Assembly: GCA_027486495.1 (NCBI GenBank)
Contig: JAIXOZ010000134.1
Location: 1-43,846 of the forward strand
Source: Comamonadaceae bacterium
GTDB lineage: Bacteria > Pseudomonadota > Gammaproteobacteria > Burkholderiales > Burkholderiaceae_C
DNA: 43,846 nucleotides
Direction of reading: 5' to 3'
Shown here in pieces: positions 16,739-23,833 of this stretch (positions within the stretch are counted from its first letter, which is position 1; each line of letters starts with the position of its first letter). Made by a program: the position numbers and the translations under genes. Under the pieces are notes generated by a model, which worked only from the letters and a program-made list of their open reading frames with translations, ran no database searches and had not been told where the DNA came from.

Positions 16739-17946
16739 GGCTGTAACCCCGAAGAAGCGCGAGCTGCCAAGTCGTAGACCGGCCCCAGCATGGTGCTGCC
16801 CACCAACAACAGCACCGCCGCCAGCACCAGCAAAAGCACCGGCTCAAACAAGCGTGTGCCGGTCTCAATTTGTTGCTTGAGCTTTTGCGCGTAATGCTCG
16901 CTCAGGCGCAGGCTTTGCTCGTCCAGCGTGCCCGTTCTTTCCCCGAGCCGCACCAGGCTCAAGGCAAAACGCTCAAACACCCGTGTGCTGCCCAAGCCTT
17001 CAGCCAGGGTTTGACCGCGCGCCGCGTTCAAACCAATGCCGCTGATGCGCCCGCCAAAAAACTGGTTCAGCGGTTGCTGAATCAACACGGTCAAAGTCCG
17101 GCTCAGGGTCAAGCCCGCTTGTTGCATGGCCCCCATGTGGCTGAAAAACGCGTGGTAAACCCGCGCCCGCTCCATCTCGCGCACACCCGGCAACCACCAG
17201 TACACCGCATGCAAAACTGGCTTCATGACAGGCCACCTGAACAGCAACAGCACCACCATCAGCACCAAAACCAACACCAGCGGCAACCATGCTGCATGGG
17301 TCTTCAGGCCCTCAGCCACCTGCATCACCCACACGGTGGTGGGGGGCAACTGCACGCGCAAAGACTCAAACAAAGTAGCCATTCGGGGCAACACCATCAA
17401 CAACCAATACAAGGCACTTGCCGTCAACACAGCCAGCACAATGGCGGGGTATATCAAAGCGCGCATCAGCGCGTTGCGCAACTGCCGCATTTGCTCGAAC
17501 TGCGCCGCTGCCGACGCCAAAATCGGACCCAGGCGGCCGGTTTCCTGACCCACCACCGCCAACTGGCTCAACATGGGTGGAAACACCCGGGTCTGGTCCA
17601 TGGCCTGCGACAGGGTGTCGCCCCGCTCCACCGACCGTTTCAGCCGTGCGCACAACATGCGCAGCCGCGAAGTCGAGGCGCTGTTGGCCGCCTCGGCCAA
17701 AGCCATGCGCAAATCGGCCCCGGCCCGCACATGGTTCGACATCAACAAGCAAAACTCGGTCACGGCGGCCGGTTTCAGGGGCCGCAACACGAACACGTTC
17801 AGCCATGTCGGCAAAGACCAAACACGGTAAGGCTGCAAATCCTGGACCGACAGGGCCAGCACCAGATCGTTCAAGTCCGCATGCTCGCCCGACCCCCGCA
17901 CGCTGGCGCCCTCGGCCGTCATCGCCTGGTACCAATACAACCTCAT
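16735..17946 (-). CDS. mshG: MshG/GspF-type inner-membrane platform protein
   Basis: This is a 403-residue type II secretion/type IV pilus platform protein with two repeated T2SSF domains. Hydrophobic helices lie near ALIYPAIVLAVLTASALYWL, LPLVLVLVLMVVLLLF and the C-terminal PVLLLVLAAVLLLVGSTML. It binds the assembly ATPase and the PilO-like ring. I start at the ATG at 17946, which overlaps the mshE stop (ATGA); the upstream open frame belongs to mshE. Its stop overlaps the large prepilin start. Length is normal for GspF/PilC. Confidence 0.94.
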   Translation of the reverse strand: MRLYWYQAMTAEGASVRGSGEHADLNDLVLALSVQDLQPYRVWSLPTWLNVFVLRPLKPAAVTEFCLLMSNHVRAGADLRMALAEAANSASTSRLRMLCARLKRSVERGDTLSQAMDQTRVFPPMLSQLAVVGQETGRLGPILASAAAQFEQMRQLRNALMRALIYPAIVLAVLTASALYWLLMVLPRMATLFESLRVQLPPTTVWVMQVAEGLKTHAAWLPLVLVLVLMVVLLLFRWPVMKPVLHAVYWWLPGVREMERARVYHAFFSHMGAMQQAGLTLSRTLTVLIQQPLNQFFGGRISGIGLNAARGQTLAEGLGSTRVFERFALSLVRLGERTGTLDEQSLRLSEHYAQKLKQQIETGTRLFEPVLLLVLAAVLLLVGSTMLGPVYDLAARASSGLQP

Positions 17947-19580
17947 GTGGCCAGCTCCCCAAACACACGGTTGACTTCCTCGGGGTCGGTCACGCCCACA
18001 TCCACCAAGCGCTGCGCCCAAGCGCGCATGGGCACAAAGCCCCGCGCATGCAAGCTGCTGCGCATCTCGGCTTCACCGGCTTGTTGGTCGATCAGGCTGC
18101 GCAGGGCATCGTCCACCACCAGCACCTCGCCCACCGCCAGGCGGCCGCGGTAACCCGTGCTGCCGCAGCGCTCACACCCCACAGCACGGTAGCGCCCGTT
18201 GCCCACAGGGGCGCGGCAAGCCATGCACAGGCGGCGCACCAAGCGCTGGCCAATCACCCCGCGCAAAGTGGCCGACAGCAAAAAAGAGGGCACCCCCAAA
18301 TCGCGCAAGCGGCTGATGCTGCTCAGCGCGTCATTGGTGTGCAAGGTGGCGGGCACCAAATGCCCGGTTTGCGAAGCCCGCACCGCCATGGTGGCGGTCT
18401 CGCTGTCGCGGATCTCGCCCACCAGCACCACATCCGGGTCTTGGCGCAAAAAACCCTTGATGGCGGCGGTGAACGTCATGCCCGCTTTTTCATTCAAGCG
18501 CACCTGGCGCAACAGCGGAACGTGGTATTCCACCGGGTCTTCGATGGTCATGATGTTGCGTTCCAGCGCATTGATCAAGCGCAGCCCCGCATACAAAGTG
18601 GTGGTTTTTCCGCTGCCCGTGGGGCCGGTAGACAGCACCATCCCGTCGGGCGCGCGCATCAGGCGGGCGATCTGGTCCACCTGTTCGGGCCAGAACCCGG
18701 ATTGGTCCAGCGGCAACACGTCGCCGCGCAAAGACAAAATGCGCACCACCAGGTTTTCGCCGTGGGTGGTGGGCATGGAAGAGACGCGCAGATCAAACGC
18801 CTGACCCACCAAGTTCAGCGAGAAACTGCCGTCTTGCGGGCGGCGCGACTCGGCAATGTCCATGCCCGACTCGACCTTGATGGCCGAGGCCACCCGCGCA
18901 TGCAGGGCATTGGGCAGCACATGGTGCAGGTGCAGCACACCGTCGATGCGGTAAAACAACAACAAGGCAAACCCGCTGGGCGAAAAATGCACATCGCTGG
19001 CCCCGCGCTCCACCGCATCGGCCAAAGCCAGGCGCACCAAACGCCCGCCGTCCAAGTCGCTCCCCACCCGCGCCAACTCATAGGCCAGCTCTTCTGCGCT
19101 GGGGTGCGAGGCAAAGTGGTAAGCCATCTCGATGGCCGCAGCCAATGCGCCCCGCGCCGACACCCAAAACACCACCGGCCCCGACACATGGCGGTTTAAG
19201 CGCTGCTGCGCGTCCAGGTCGGTCGGGTCGTCCACCGCCATGTGCAGCACACCGTCTTGGCTGCGCACCGGCAGCATGCGGTGCTGGCGGGCAAAGGCAA
19301 AAGGCACTTGGGCCAGCGCGTCCGGGTCTACCTGCACCGGGTCGGGCAGCCAATAGGTCAGGCCATGCAAGCTGGCCAAAGCGCGGGCCACGTCAAAGTC
19401 GCTGGCCAGGCGCAACAAGCGCAGCACCTGCGGCGCGCCATAGCCCATGGACTGGCCAATGCGCCGGGTGTAGTCCATTTGCTGGGGCGTCAGCAAACCG
19501 CTGGCCGCCAATTGCTGCAGCAGTTGTTCGTCGTCCAGCGACAAAGCGGCGGTGGCCAAAGTGCTGCGCGTGTTGCTCAA
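17943..19580 (-). CDS. mshE: MshE/GspE-type pilus assembly ATPase, TTG start
   Basis: This is a 545-residue secretion ATPase. It has an N-terminal GspE-N domain (about 15-155), Walker A GPTGSGKTT (319-327), the Asp box with TIEDPVEY (345-352), Walker B VVLVGEIRD (384-392), the His box (TGHLVPATLHTN, about 405-416) and a CxxC-x13-CxxC zinc motif (Cys452, 455, 469, 472). The zinc motif marks extension ATPases, not PilT retraction ATPases. The start appears to be TTG, overlapping the upstream stop as TTGA; the first ATG (residue 35) would cut into the N-terminal domain. No retraction ATPase is in the window. Confidence 0.94.
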   Translation of the reverse strand: MSNTRSTLATAALSLDDEQLLQQLAASGLLTPQQMDYTRRIGQSMGYGAPQVLRLLRLASDFDVARALASLHGLTYWLPDPVQVDPDALAQVPFAFARQHRMLPVRSQDGVLHMAVDDPTDLDAQQRLNRHVSGPVVFWVSARGALAAAIEMAYHFASHPSAEELAYELARVGSDLDGGRLVRLALADAVERGASDVHFSPSGFALLLFYRIDGVLHLHHVLPNALHARVASAIKVESGMDIAESRRPQDGSFSLNLVGQAFDLRVSSMPTTHGENLVVRILSLRGDVLPLDQSGFWPEQVDQIARLMRAPDGMVLSTGPTGSGKTTTLYAGLRLINALERNIMTIEDPVEYHVPLLRQVRLNEKAGMTFTAAIKGFLRQDPDVVLVGEIRDSETATMAVRASQTGHLVPATLHTNDALSSISRLRDLGVPSFLLSATLRGVIGQRLVRRLCMACRAPVGNGRYRAVGCERCGSTGYRGRLAVGEVLVVDDALRSLIDQQAGEAEMRSSLHARGFVPMRAWAQRLVDVGVTDPEEVNRVFGELAT

Positions 19581-21148
19581 AAAGCCCCCGCAGCAATGGT
19601 CAAACGTGTTTTCAGGCGAGCACCGGGCGTGCCAGTGGCGGTGTCTTCAAAGGTCAACTGCGTATCGGACAAGCGGCCCATCAGGGTCAGGCGCTCGGCC
19701 AGGCTTTCGGCCTTGAGCTTGGCGCTGGCGTAGCTGCCGGGCACCACCATGTTCAGGTCCACCTGAAAACTCGGCTCGCCCGCCGACGGCATGCGGCGCA
19801 GCGGTGTGCCCGAGGTAAAGCCATCGGCAAACCCGGCGGGCTGCAAACTCACGGCGCTCGGGTCTTTGGCGCTGTCTTTTTTGGCCAACTGCGCTTTGCG
19901 GCCGTTGCCAGCAACGGCATTGGTCTCCAGCACCGGCTGGCCATCGGCCACGCGCACACGCTCGGCGGCCGCGCCATTGCGCGTGATGGTCAGGGACTGC
20001 ACCTGCACCCCGGCCGGAATCTGGCCCAGCATTTCTTTCAAAAAACGGTCGACCCGCAAATTGGCCCCCAAGGCAGTTTCGCGCCAAGCGGCTGAGCGCA
20101 GCGCCGTCACCGCCTCGGCCGGGGGCTTGAGCTTTTGCAGCACCTGCGCTTGGGCCTGCAAGGTGCTTTGCTCTTGTTGCAAAGCCGCCAGGGTTTGCTG
20201 CGCCTGGGTGTGCCACCACAGGCCTGCGCCCAGCAACACCACGCCCAGCAAACTCGCTGTGGCGGCCAAGGCCGGGGCCACATGCCAGGCCATCACGCGC
20301 TGGCGGTAGCCATTCACAATCAAACTCTCGCGGGGCGAGGCAAACGCCAGGCCATACAACTCGGGCTGCAGCAACACCTCGTTGCCCGGCAAGCCTTGAA
20401 ACAAAGCCTGCAGCTTGACCACCAGTTCACGCGAACCGTTGCTGGCCCATTCACCCGCGTTCACCCACGGGCCATTGCCCAGGCGAATCACATGGCCATG
20501 CAGGCCCGAAAACTCCAAAGGCGCGGTGCGCACTGCGGCGTCCAGCAAGGTTTTCCACTTGCCCCCGTCCAGCTCACCCGAACCCAGGTTGCCGGCGCTC
20601 ACGTTGAAAGACTGCACACGTTGCCAGACCACACGGCCCTCGCGCACGCCCAAACTGCGCAAACCGCCCACATGCCACCAATGCACCAACACCGACGCCT
20701 GCGTGACCGCCCCCACCAAGGCGGCCACAGCGGCCTCTGCGGTCAGCAAATGGGTCAAGGGGCGTTCGCGCGAAGGCAGCAACTCGTGGGCCAGTTCGGC
20801 ATCGTCTTCGAGCATGGCCAACACATCAACCTCGGCCTCGCCCTGGCGCAACCAGTTCACGCGGCTGCGCACCCGAAAGCGTTCGGTGAACGTGCCGCTG
20901 TCGGTCAAGTGACGCTGCACCAGCACCGGCACAAAGCGGCGCGACAGAGCGCGCAGGCGCAAGCGCTCGGTCAAGTTGGCCGGCGAATCCACGCTCAGCC
21001 GCATCGACTGCCCGCCCTGCTGCGCCATCTCGTCGATTGCCCCTTGCCCCTGCAACAGCACCTTGCGGCCATTGAGCACGGCATAGCGAACGGGGTGTGT
21101 ACCGTAGGCGGTTGCGGTGCGCGACATGCTGACCAACAGGGTTTTCAT
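19577..21148 (-). CDS. mshI: MshI-like PilM/PilN (GspL-type) protein
   Basis: This is a 523-residue protein that appears to combine an N-terminal cytoplasmic region with a membrane helix (about 288-312), a Gln/Ala-rich coiled coil (313-345) and a periplasmic PilN-like domain with FLKEMLGQIPAGVQVQSL. That is the layout of GspL and MshI, where an actin-like PilM part docks the ATPase. The N-terminal half is divergent and I could not confirm actin-like motifs. A basic low-complexity insert lies near AQLAKKDSAKDPSA. The ATG at 21148 is chosen; no strong ribosome site precedes it. It is the first gene after the pilin terminator and runs into mshE through TTGA. Confidence 0.8.
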   Translation of the reverse strand: MKTLLVSMSRTATAYGTHPVRYAVLNGRKVLLQGQGAIDEMAQQGGQSMRLSVDSPANLTERLRLRALSRRFVPVLVQRHLTDSGTFTERFRVRSRVNWLRQGEAEVDVLAMLEDDAELAHELLPSRERPLTHLLTAEAAVAALVGAVTQASVLVHWWHVGGLRSLGVREGRVVWQRVQSFNVSAGNLGSGELDGGKWKTLLDAAVRTAPLEFSGLHGHVIRLGNGPWVNAGEWASNGSRELVVKLQALFQGLPGNEVLLQPELYGLAFASPRESLIVNGYRQRVMAWHVAPALAATASLLGVVLLGAGLWWHTQAQQTLAALQQEQSTLQAQAQVLQKLKPPAEAVTALRSAAWRETALGANLRVDRFLKEMLGQIPAGVQVQSLTITRNGAAAERVRVADGQPVLETNAVAGNGRKAQLAKKDSAKDPSAVSLQPAGFADGFTSGTPLRRMPSAGEPSFQVDLNMVVPGSYASAKLKAESLAERLTLMGRLSDTQLTFEDTATGTPGARLKTRLTIAAGAF

Positions 21149-21174
21149 GAAAAGATAAAAATTTTTCAGACAAG

Positions 21175-21215
21175 CGCAAAAAAAGAAATCACACCCGGAA
21201 CGCAAGTTCCGGGTG
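21175..21215 (-). terminator. Intrinsic terminator/attenuator after first prepilin
   Basis: A 10-bp stem pairs CACCCGGAAC (21192-21201) with GTTCCGGGTG (21206-21215) around a 4-base loop. On the minus strand it is followed by GATTTC and a run of seven T. It lies 25 bases after the prepilin stop and 43 bases before the mshI-like start. Readthrough would supply the downstream machine genes at a lower level than pilin. Confidence 0.85.
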
Positions 21216-21240
21216 GATATGGAGCCGTCAGATCAGCTGA

Positions 21241-22113
21241 TCAAACTGAAGCTGCAGCAGCCTTGGACTCTGGGATACGGTCAAAGAAGTACACCACGGT
21301 GACCATGCTGTCACGAGCGCCCAAAAGTGTTGCCGCCGATGTCGTAGCGTCGGCATCTGTTTGCCAAACCGTTGAATAGGTTCCGTCAACGGAGTCGCGC
21401 GTCAGCATGCGAACGCGTGTGCGGTCTGAACGGGCGTCTTGGCCATTGACAGCCATGGCCAATCTTCTGGCCATCCACTGCGGAACGTTGTGAATCACCA
21501 TGGCGTTGTATGCAGCACCTGTTGCGGAACCCGCAGTGGCATTGGCGTCGATGACGTTGCCCACGAATACAAAATCTTCGTGAACCAACTTGGCCAATTT
21601 GCGGTTCGCAGCACTGTCGCTGATCACACCCGCCAATTTCAAATCATTGAGCCAAACGTTGGCATTGGAAGTCGACGTCGCTACATCTGCAACGGCCGCA
21701 GCAGTGGCTCCGAGACCGGTTCCCTGCAAAGCACAACCATTGCTTTGTATTGTGGCGGCAACACCGTCAAGAGGAATTGTGGGTTGCGCCAGGTTGTACG
21801 CGTACTCAGAGGCGCGGGCATTGTTGTCGGTGTCAAAACGCAAGGATTGAACCAAGTTGGTATCCGCTGTGTAGTCAATCACGCCATCCGCATCGCAGTC
21901 GCCGGGCATGCGACCCTTGAGTTGAGCGTATTGCTGAATTTGCATCTCAACGGTTTTAACGTCGTTGATCAGTTTGGTGGCTTTGGCTTGGTCAACCAGT
22001 TCTTGGCCAGTGGTCACGGCAGCAAACAGCAAACCCGCTGCAGCCATCGTCACGGACATTTCGACCAAGGTAAAACCGCGTTGTTTGGCGGCTGTTTTGG
22101 GATTGCGCATCAT
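21241..22113 (-). CDS. Type IV prepilin-like protein, first copy (MshA-like position)
   Basis: This is a 290-residue prepilin with processing site QRG|FTLVE (cleavage after Gly13, Glu18 as +5) and a mostly hydrophobic N-terminal helix. Residues 72-80 read DCDADGVID, a DxDxDGxxD calcium-loop pattern. The C-terminal part (NAMVIHNVP, ARRLAMAVNGQD, VVYFFDRIP) is shared with the prepilin at 9745-10509. A ribosome site AAGGAAA about 8 bases upstream supports the ATG at 22113; an adjacent ATG at 22110 is possible. It is first in the operon and has its own terminator, as a major subunit would, but is longer than typical pilins. Confidence 0.9.
   Translation of the reverse strand: MMRNPKTAAKQRGFTLVEMSVTMAAAGLLFAAVTTGQELVDQAKATKLINDVKTVEMQIQQYAQLKGRMPGDCDADGVIDYTADTNLVQSLRFDTDNNARASEYAYNLAQPTIPLDGVAATIQSNGCALQGTGLGATAAAVADVATSTSNANVWLNDLKLAGVISDSAANRKLAKLVHEDFVFVGNVIDANATAGSATGAAYNAMVIHNVPQWMARRLAMAVNGQDARSDRTRVRMLTRDSVDGTYSTVWQTDADATTSAATLLGARDSMVTVVYFFDRIPESKAAAASV
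21874..21900 (-). other. DxDxDGxxD Ca-loop-like motif in first prepilin
   Basis: These bases encode residues 72-80, DCDADGVID, an exact match to the DxDxDGxxD calcium-binding loop pattern. The loop follows the conserved N-terminal pilin helix by about 40 residues. The cysteine inside the loop is also present in the paralogue, so it may be disulfide-bonded. Confidence 0.6.
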
Positions 22114-22254
22114 CAAATTTCCTTGTGTGTTGGTGGAAAAATTGTCAATCCAGACGATTCTGGATCGCAAAATGTTAACATAGCAATCGACAAAAATGTT
22201 ATTTTCAATCCCAATAATGCTAGCATCAATAAAAATATTTCAATATTTAGATTT
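22114..22254. promoter_or_regulatory. AT-rich divergent promoter region
   Basis: This 141-base spacer separates the minus-strand pilus operon from the plus-strand gene at 22255, and is strikingly AT-rich against its GC-rich surroundings. It contains the palindromes TGTTAACA (22173-22180) and ATGCTAGCAT (22217-22226), plus an AACAT/ATGTT inverted pair (22177-22200). A TTGACA is present on the minus strand (22143-22148), but no good -10 lies at the right spacing, so I assign no exact promoter. Divergent promoters with a shared regulator are likely. Confidence 0.6.
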
Positions 22255-22893
22255 ATGAAAAACCTGTCTCGACCGACCTTTCTCGCTTGGATTGGCTTCG
22301 GTCCTGCACAGTGCCTCTGGCTTGTTCTGGGCTGTGGACTGGCATGGACCGTGGCGGCACAGGCCAGCCCGAGTCTGTATGTTTGCCCCGGTCCTTTGTT
22401 CACCAACGACCTGGCCCCGGCTCAGGCCAAAGCCCGGGGCTGCGAGCTGGCGGGCCAGGGTCGCTTGTCCCAGGCGCACAACCCGCCTGTGCAAGACATG
22501 ACCACAGCCGAAACCGAGGCCCGCTCTGCTTCGGCCGAAACAGCGCCAAGCGTGGTGTCTGCACCTTCTCTGATCCCCACCCCGGCCCGGCCTTTGGCGC
22601 CCACTTTGGGAGCAACTTCGGCGGCACCTTCGTCGGCTCTGGGCGCGGCACCGGGGCCCATGGCCGCAACGGCAGCCCGTCAAATCGCCCAGCCCACTGC
22701 CGATGCCAGCCGCCAACGCCAGCGCGACAGCCATGCGCGTGAGATTGTTTTGTCGGAACTGGCCCGCACGCAGGCACGCATCCAGACTTTTTCTGCACAA
22801 CCGCCGTCCGGCCCAGAAGCCGAAAGCGCACTGCAACGCCTCAAACGTGACGAAGATGCCTTGCGCCGCGAGCTGGCGCGCCGCCCCGGCTGA
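22255..22893 (+). CDS. Secreted protein of unknown function with C-terminal coiled coil
   Basis: This is a 212-residue protein with a signal peptide ending near residue 40 (VAAQA), a short segment with two cysteines (LYVCPGPLFTNDL and ARGCE), a long Ala/Pro/Ser-rich linker and a charged C-terminal helix (about 160-212, EIVLSELARTQARIQ... KRDEDALRREL) likely to form a coiled coil. I do not recognise a named family. The chosen ATG at 22255 is the one that directly precedes a signal peptide. It is the first plus-strand gene across from the pilus operon and lies 47 bases before the SapC-family gene, so it may be co-expressed with the adhesin locus. It could be a periplasmic helper, but that is a guess. 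Confidence 0.75.
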   Translation: MKNLSRPTFLAWIGFGPAQCLWLVLGCGLAWTVAAQASPSLYVCPGPLFTNDLAPAQAKARGCELAGQGRLSQAHNPPVQDMTTAETEARSASAETAPSVVSAPSLIPTPARPLAPTLGATSAAPSSALGAAPGPMAATAARQIAQPTADASRQRQRDSHAREIVLSELARTQARIQTFSAQPPSGPEAESALQRLKRDEDALRRELARRPG

Positions 22894-22940
22894 ACACAAC
22901 GGTTGATCACCCCGCCTTACTTTTTGAAAACCCTCGCACC

Positions 22941-23768
22941 ATGACCACCGACACCCACACCCGCGACAACAACCCCTTGGTGATCTTGCACCGCGAGACC
23001 CACGGCCACCTCAAGCTCAACCGCGCTGCGCCCGATTACGGCTTTGCCCGCGACTCGGTCACCGTGGCCTTGACCGTGGGCGAGTTGCCCGCCGCCTGCG
23101 CCGAGTTCCCCTGCGTGATGGCGCGCCAGCCCGATGGCGCACTGAGCTTGCTGGCCGTGACCGGTTTGCAGGTGGGACACAACCTGTTTGTGGGGGCCGA
23201 TGGGGCCTGGCTGGGCCAATACCTGCCCGCCACACTGGCCACTTGGCCATTTCGTTTGGTGCGCGAGTCCGACGATGGGCGTTTTTTGGTGGCGGTGCGG
23301 CCTGACACCCTCAACCCCTCGGTGGGTGACCCGCTGTTCAACGCGCAGGGGCAAGAGTTGCCGTGGTTGTTGGAGCGTTTGCGCCAATTGACCGAGACCG
23401 ATGCCGGCCTGAGCGAAACGGCCGGGCAATTGGCCCAGTTGGATGCGGCTGGCGTGTTGACCGAGCGCTCTTTGCAGGTCATCTTGCCCGATGGCCGCGA
23501 CTTGGAGTTGAACGGCTTTTTGACGGTGGACGAGGCCCGTTTGCAGGCCCTGCCCGAAAAGACGGTGCACGAACTGCACACCTGTGGCGCGCTGAGCCTG
23601 GCGTATTTGCATTTGTTGTCGCTGCGGCAGTTCCGCCAGTTGGTTCTGCGTTCGGGTGATCAGGCCAAACAACAGGCTGCACAAGCCGCTCAGGCGCTTC
23701 AGGTGGCTGTGGCCCAGTCGGACACCACCCGCATGGCCGATTTGCCCGTTTCGATGTTGCCCGCTTGA
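22941..23768 (+). CDS. SapC family protein
   Basis: This is a 275-residue soluble protein with the SapC-family pattern: an N-terminal HGHLKLNRA-type segment, YGFARDSVTVALTVGELPAAC, a mid-region AWLGQYLPATLATWPFRL, and a C-terminal helical part. There is no signal peptide or membrane helix. The family is named after a gene beside the Campylobacter fetus S-layer locus; its biochemical role is not established. Here it sits directly before a giant surface adhesin, which fits the repeated association of this family with surface proteins. The C-terminal end is Gln/Ala-rich. No strong ribosome site precedes the ATG. An intrinsic terminator follows. Confidence 0.85.
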   Translation: MTTDTHTRDNNPLVILHRETHGHLKLNRAAPDYGFARDSVTVALTVGELPAACAEFPCVMARQPDGALSLLAVTGLQVGHNLFVGADGAWLGQYLPATLATWPFRLVRESDDGRFLVAVRPDTLNPSVGDPLFNAQGQELPWLLERLRQLTETDAGLSETAGQLAQLDAAGVLTERSLQVILPDGRDLELNGFLTVDEARLQALPEKTVHELHTCGALSLAYLHLLSLRQFRQLVLRSGDQAKQQAAQAAQALQVAVAQSDTTRMADLPVSMLPA

Positions 23769-23773
23769 CGAAA

Positions 23774-23804
23774 GGGCCCTGTTGGCCCCCGTCTTTTTGT
23801 TTTC
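23774..23804 (+). terminator. Intrinsic terminator between sapC-like gene and adhesin
   Basis: GGGCC (23774-23778) pairs with GGCCC (23784-23788) around a 5-base loop, followed by CC, GTC, five T, G and four T. It starts 6 bases after the SapC-family stop. The adhesin ATG lies only about 30 bases beyond, so readthrough may control adhesin expression. Confidence 0.75.
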
Positions 23805-23833
23805 AGTGCCTTTGCTTTTTCAGAAAGTCAGTC

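Noticed and set aside
16870..19199. Plus-strand open frames of 427 and 593 codons opposite mshG and mshE
   Set aside because: Both are low-information antisense products of two well-recognised genes, rich in His, Gln, Pro and Ala.
8060..22113. A classic type II secretion (gsp) operon
   Set aside because: The J-K-L-M-N order, the MshN-like TPR protein and the ExeA-like ATPase fit MSHA loci better, and no GspD-length secretin or GspG-type small pseudopilin is present.
22143..22148. TTGACA on the minus strand as the -35 box of the pilus operon promoter
   Set aside because: No acceptable -10 box lies 16-18 bases downstream; that position overlaps the ribosome site.
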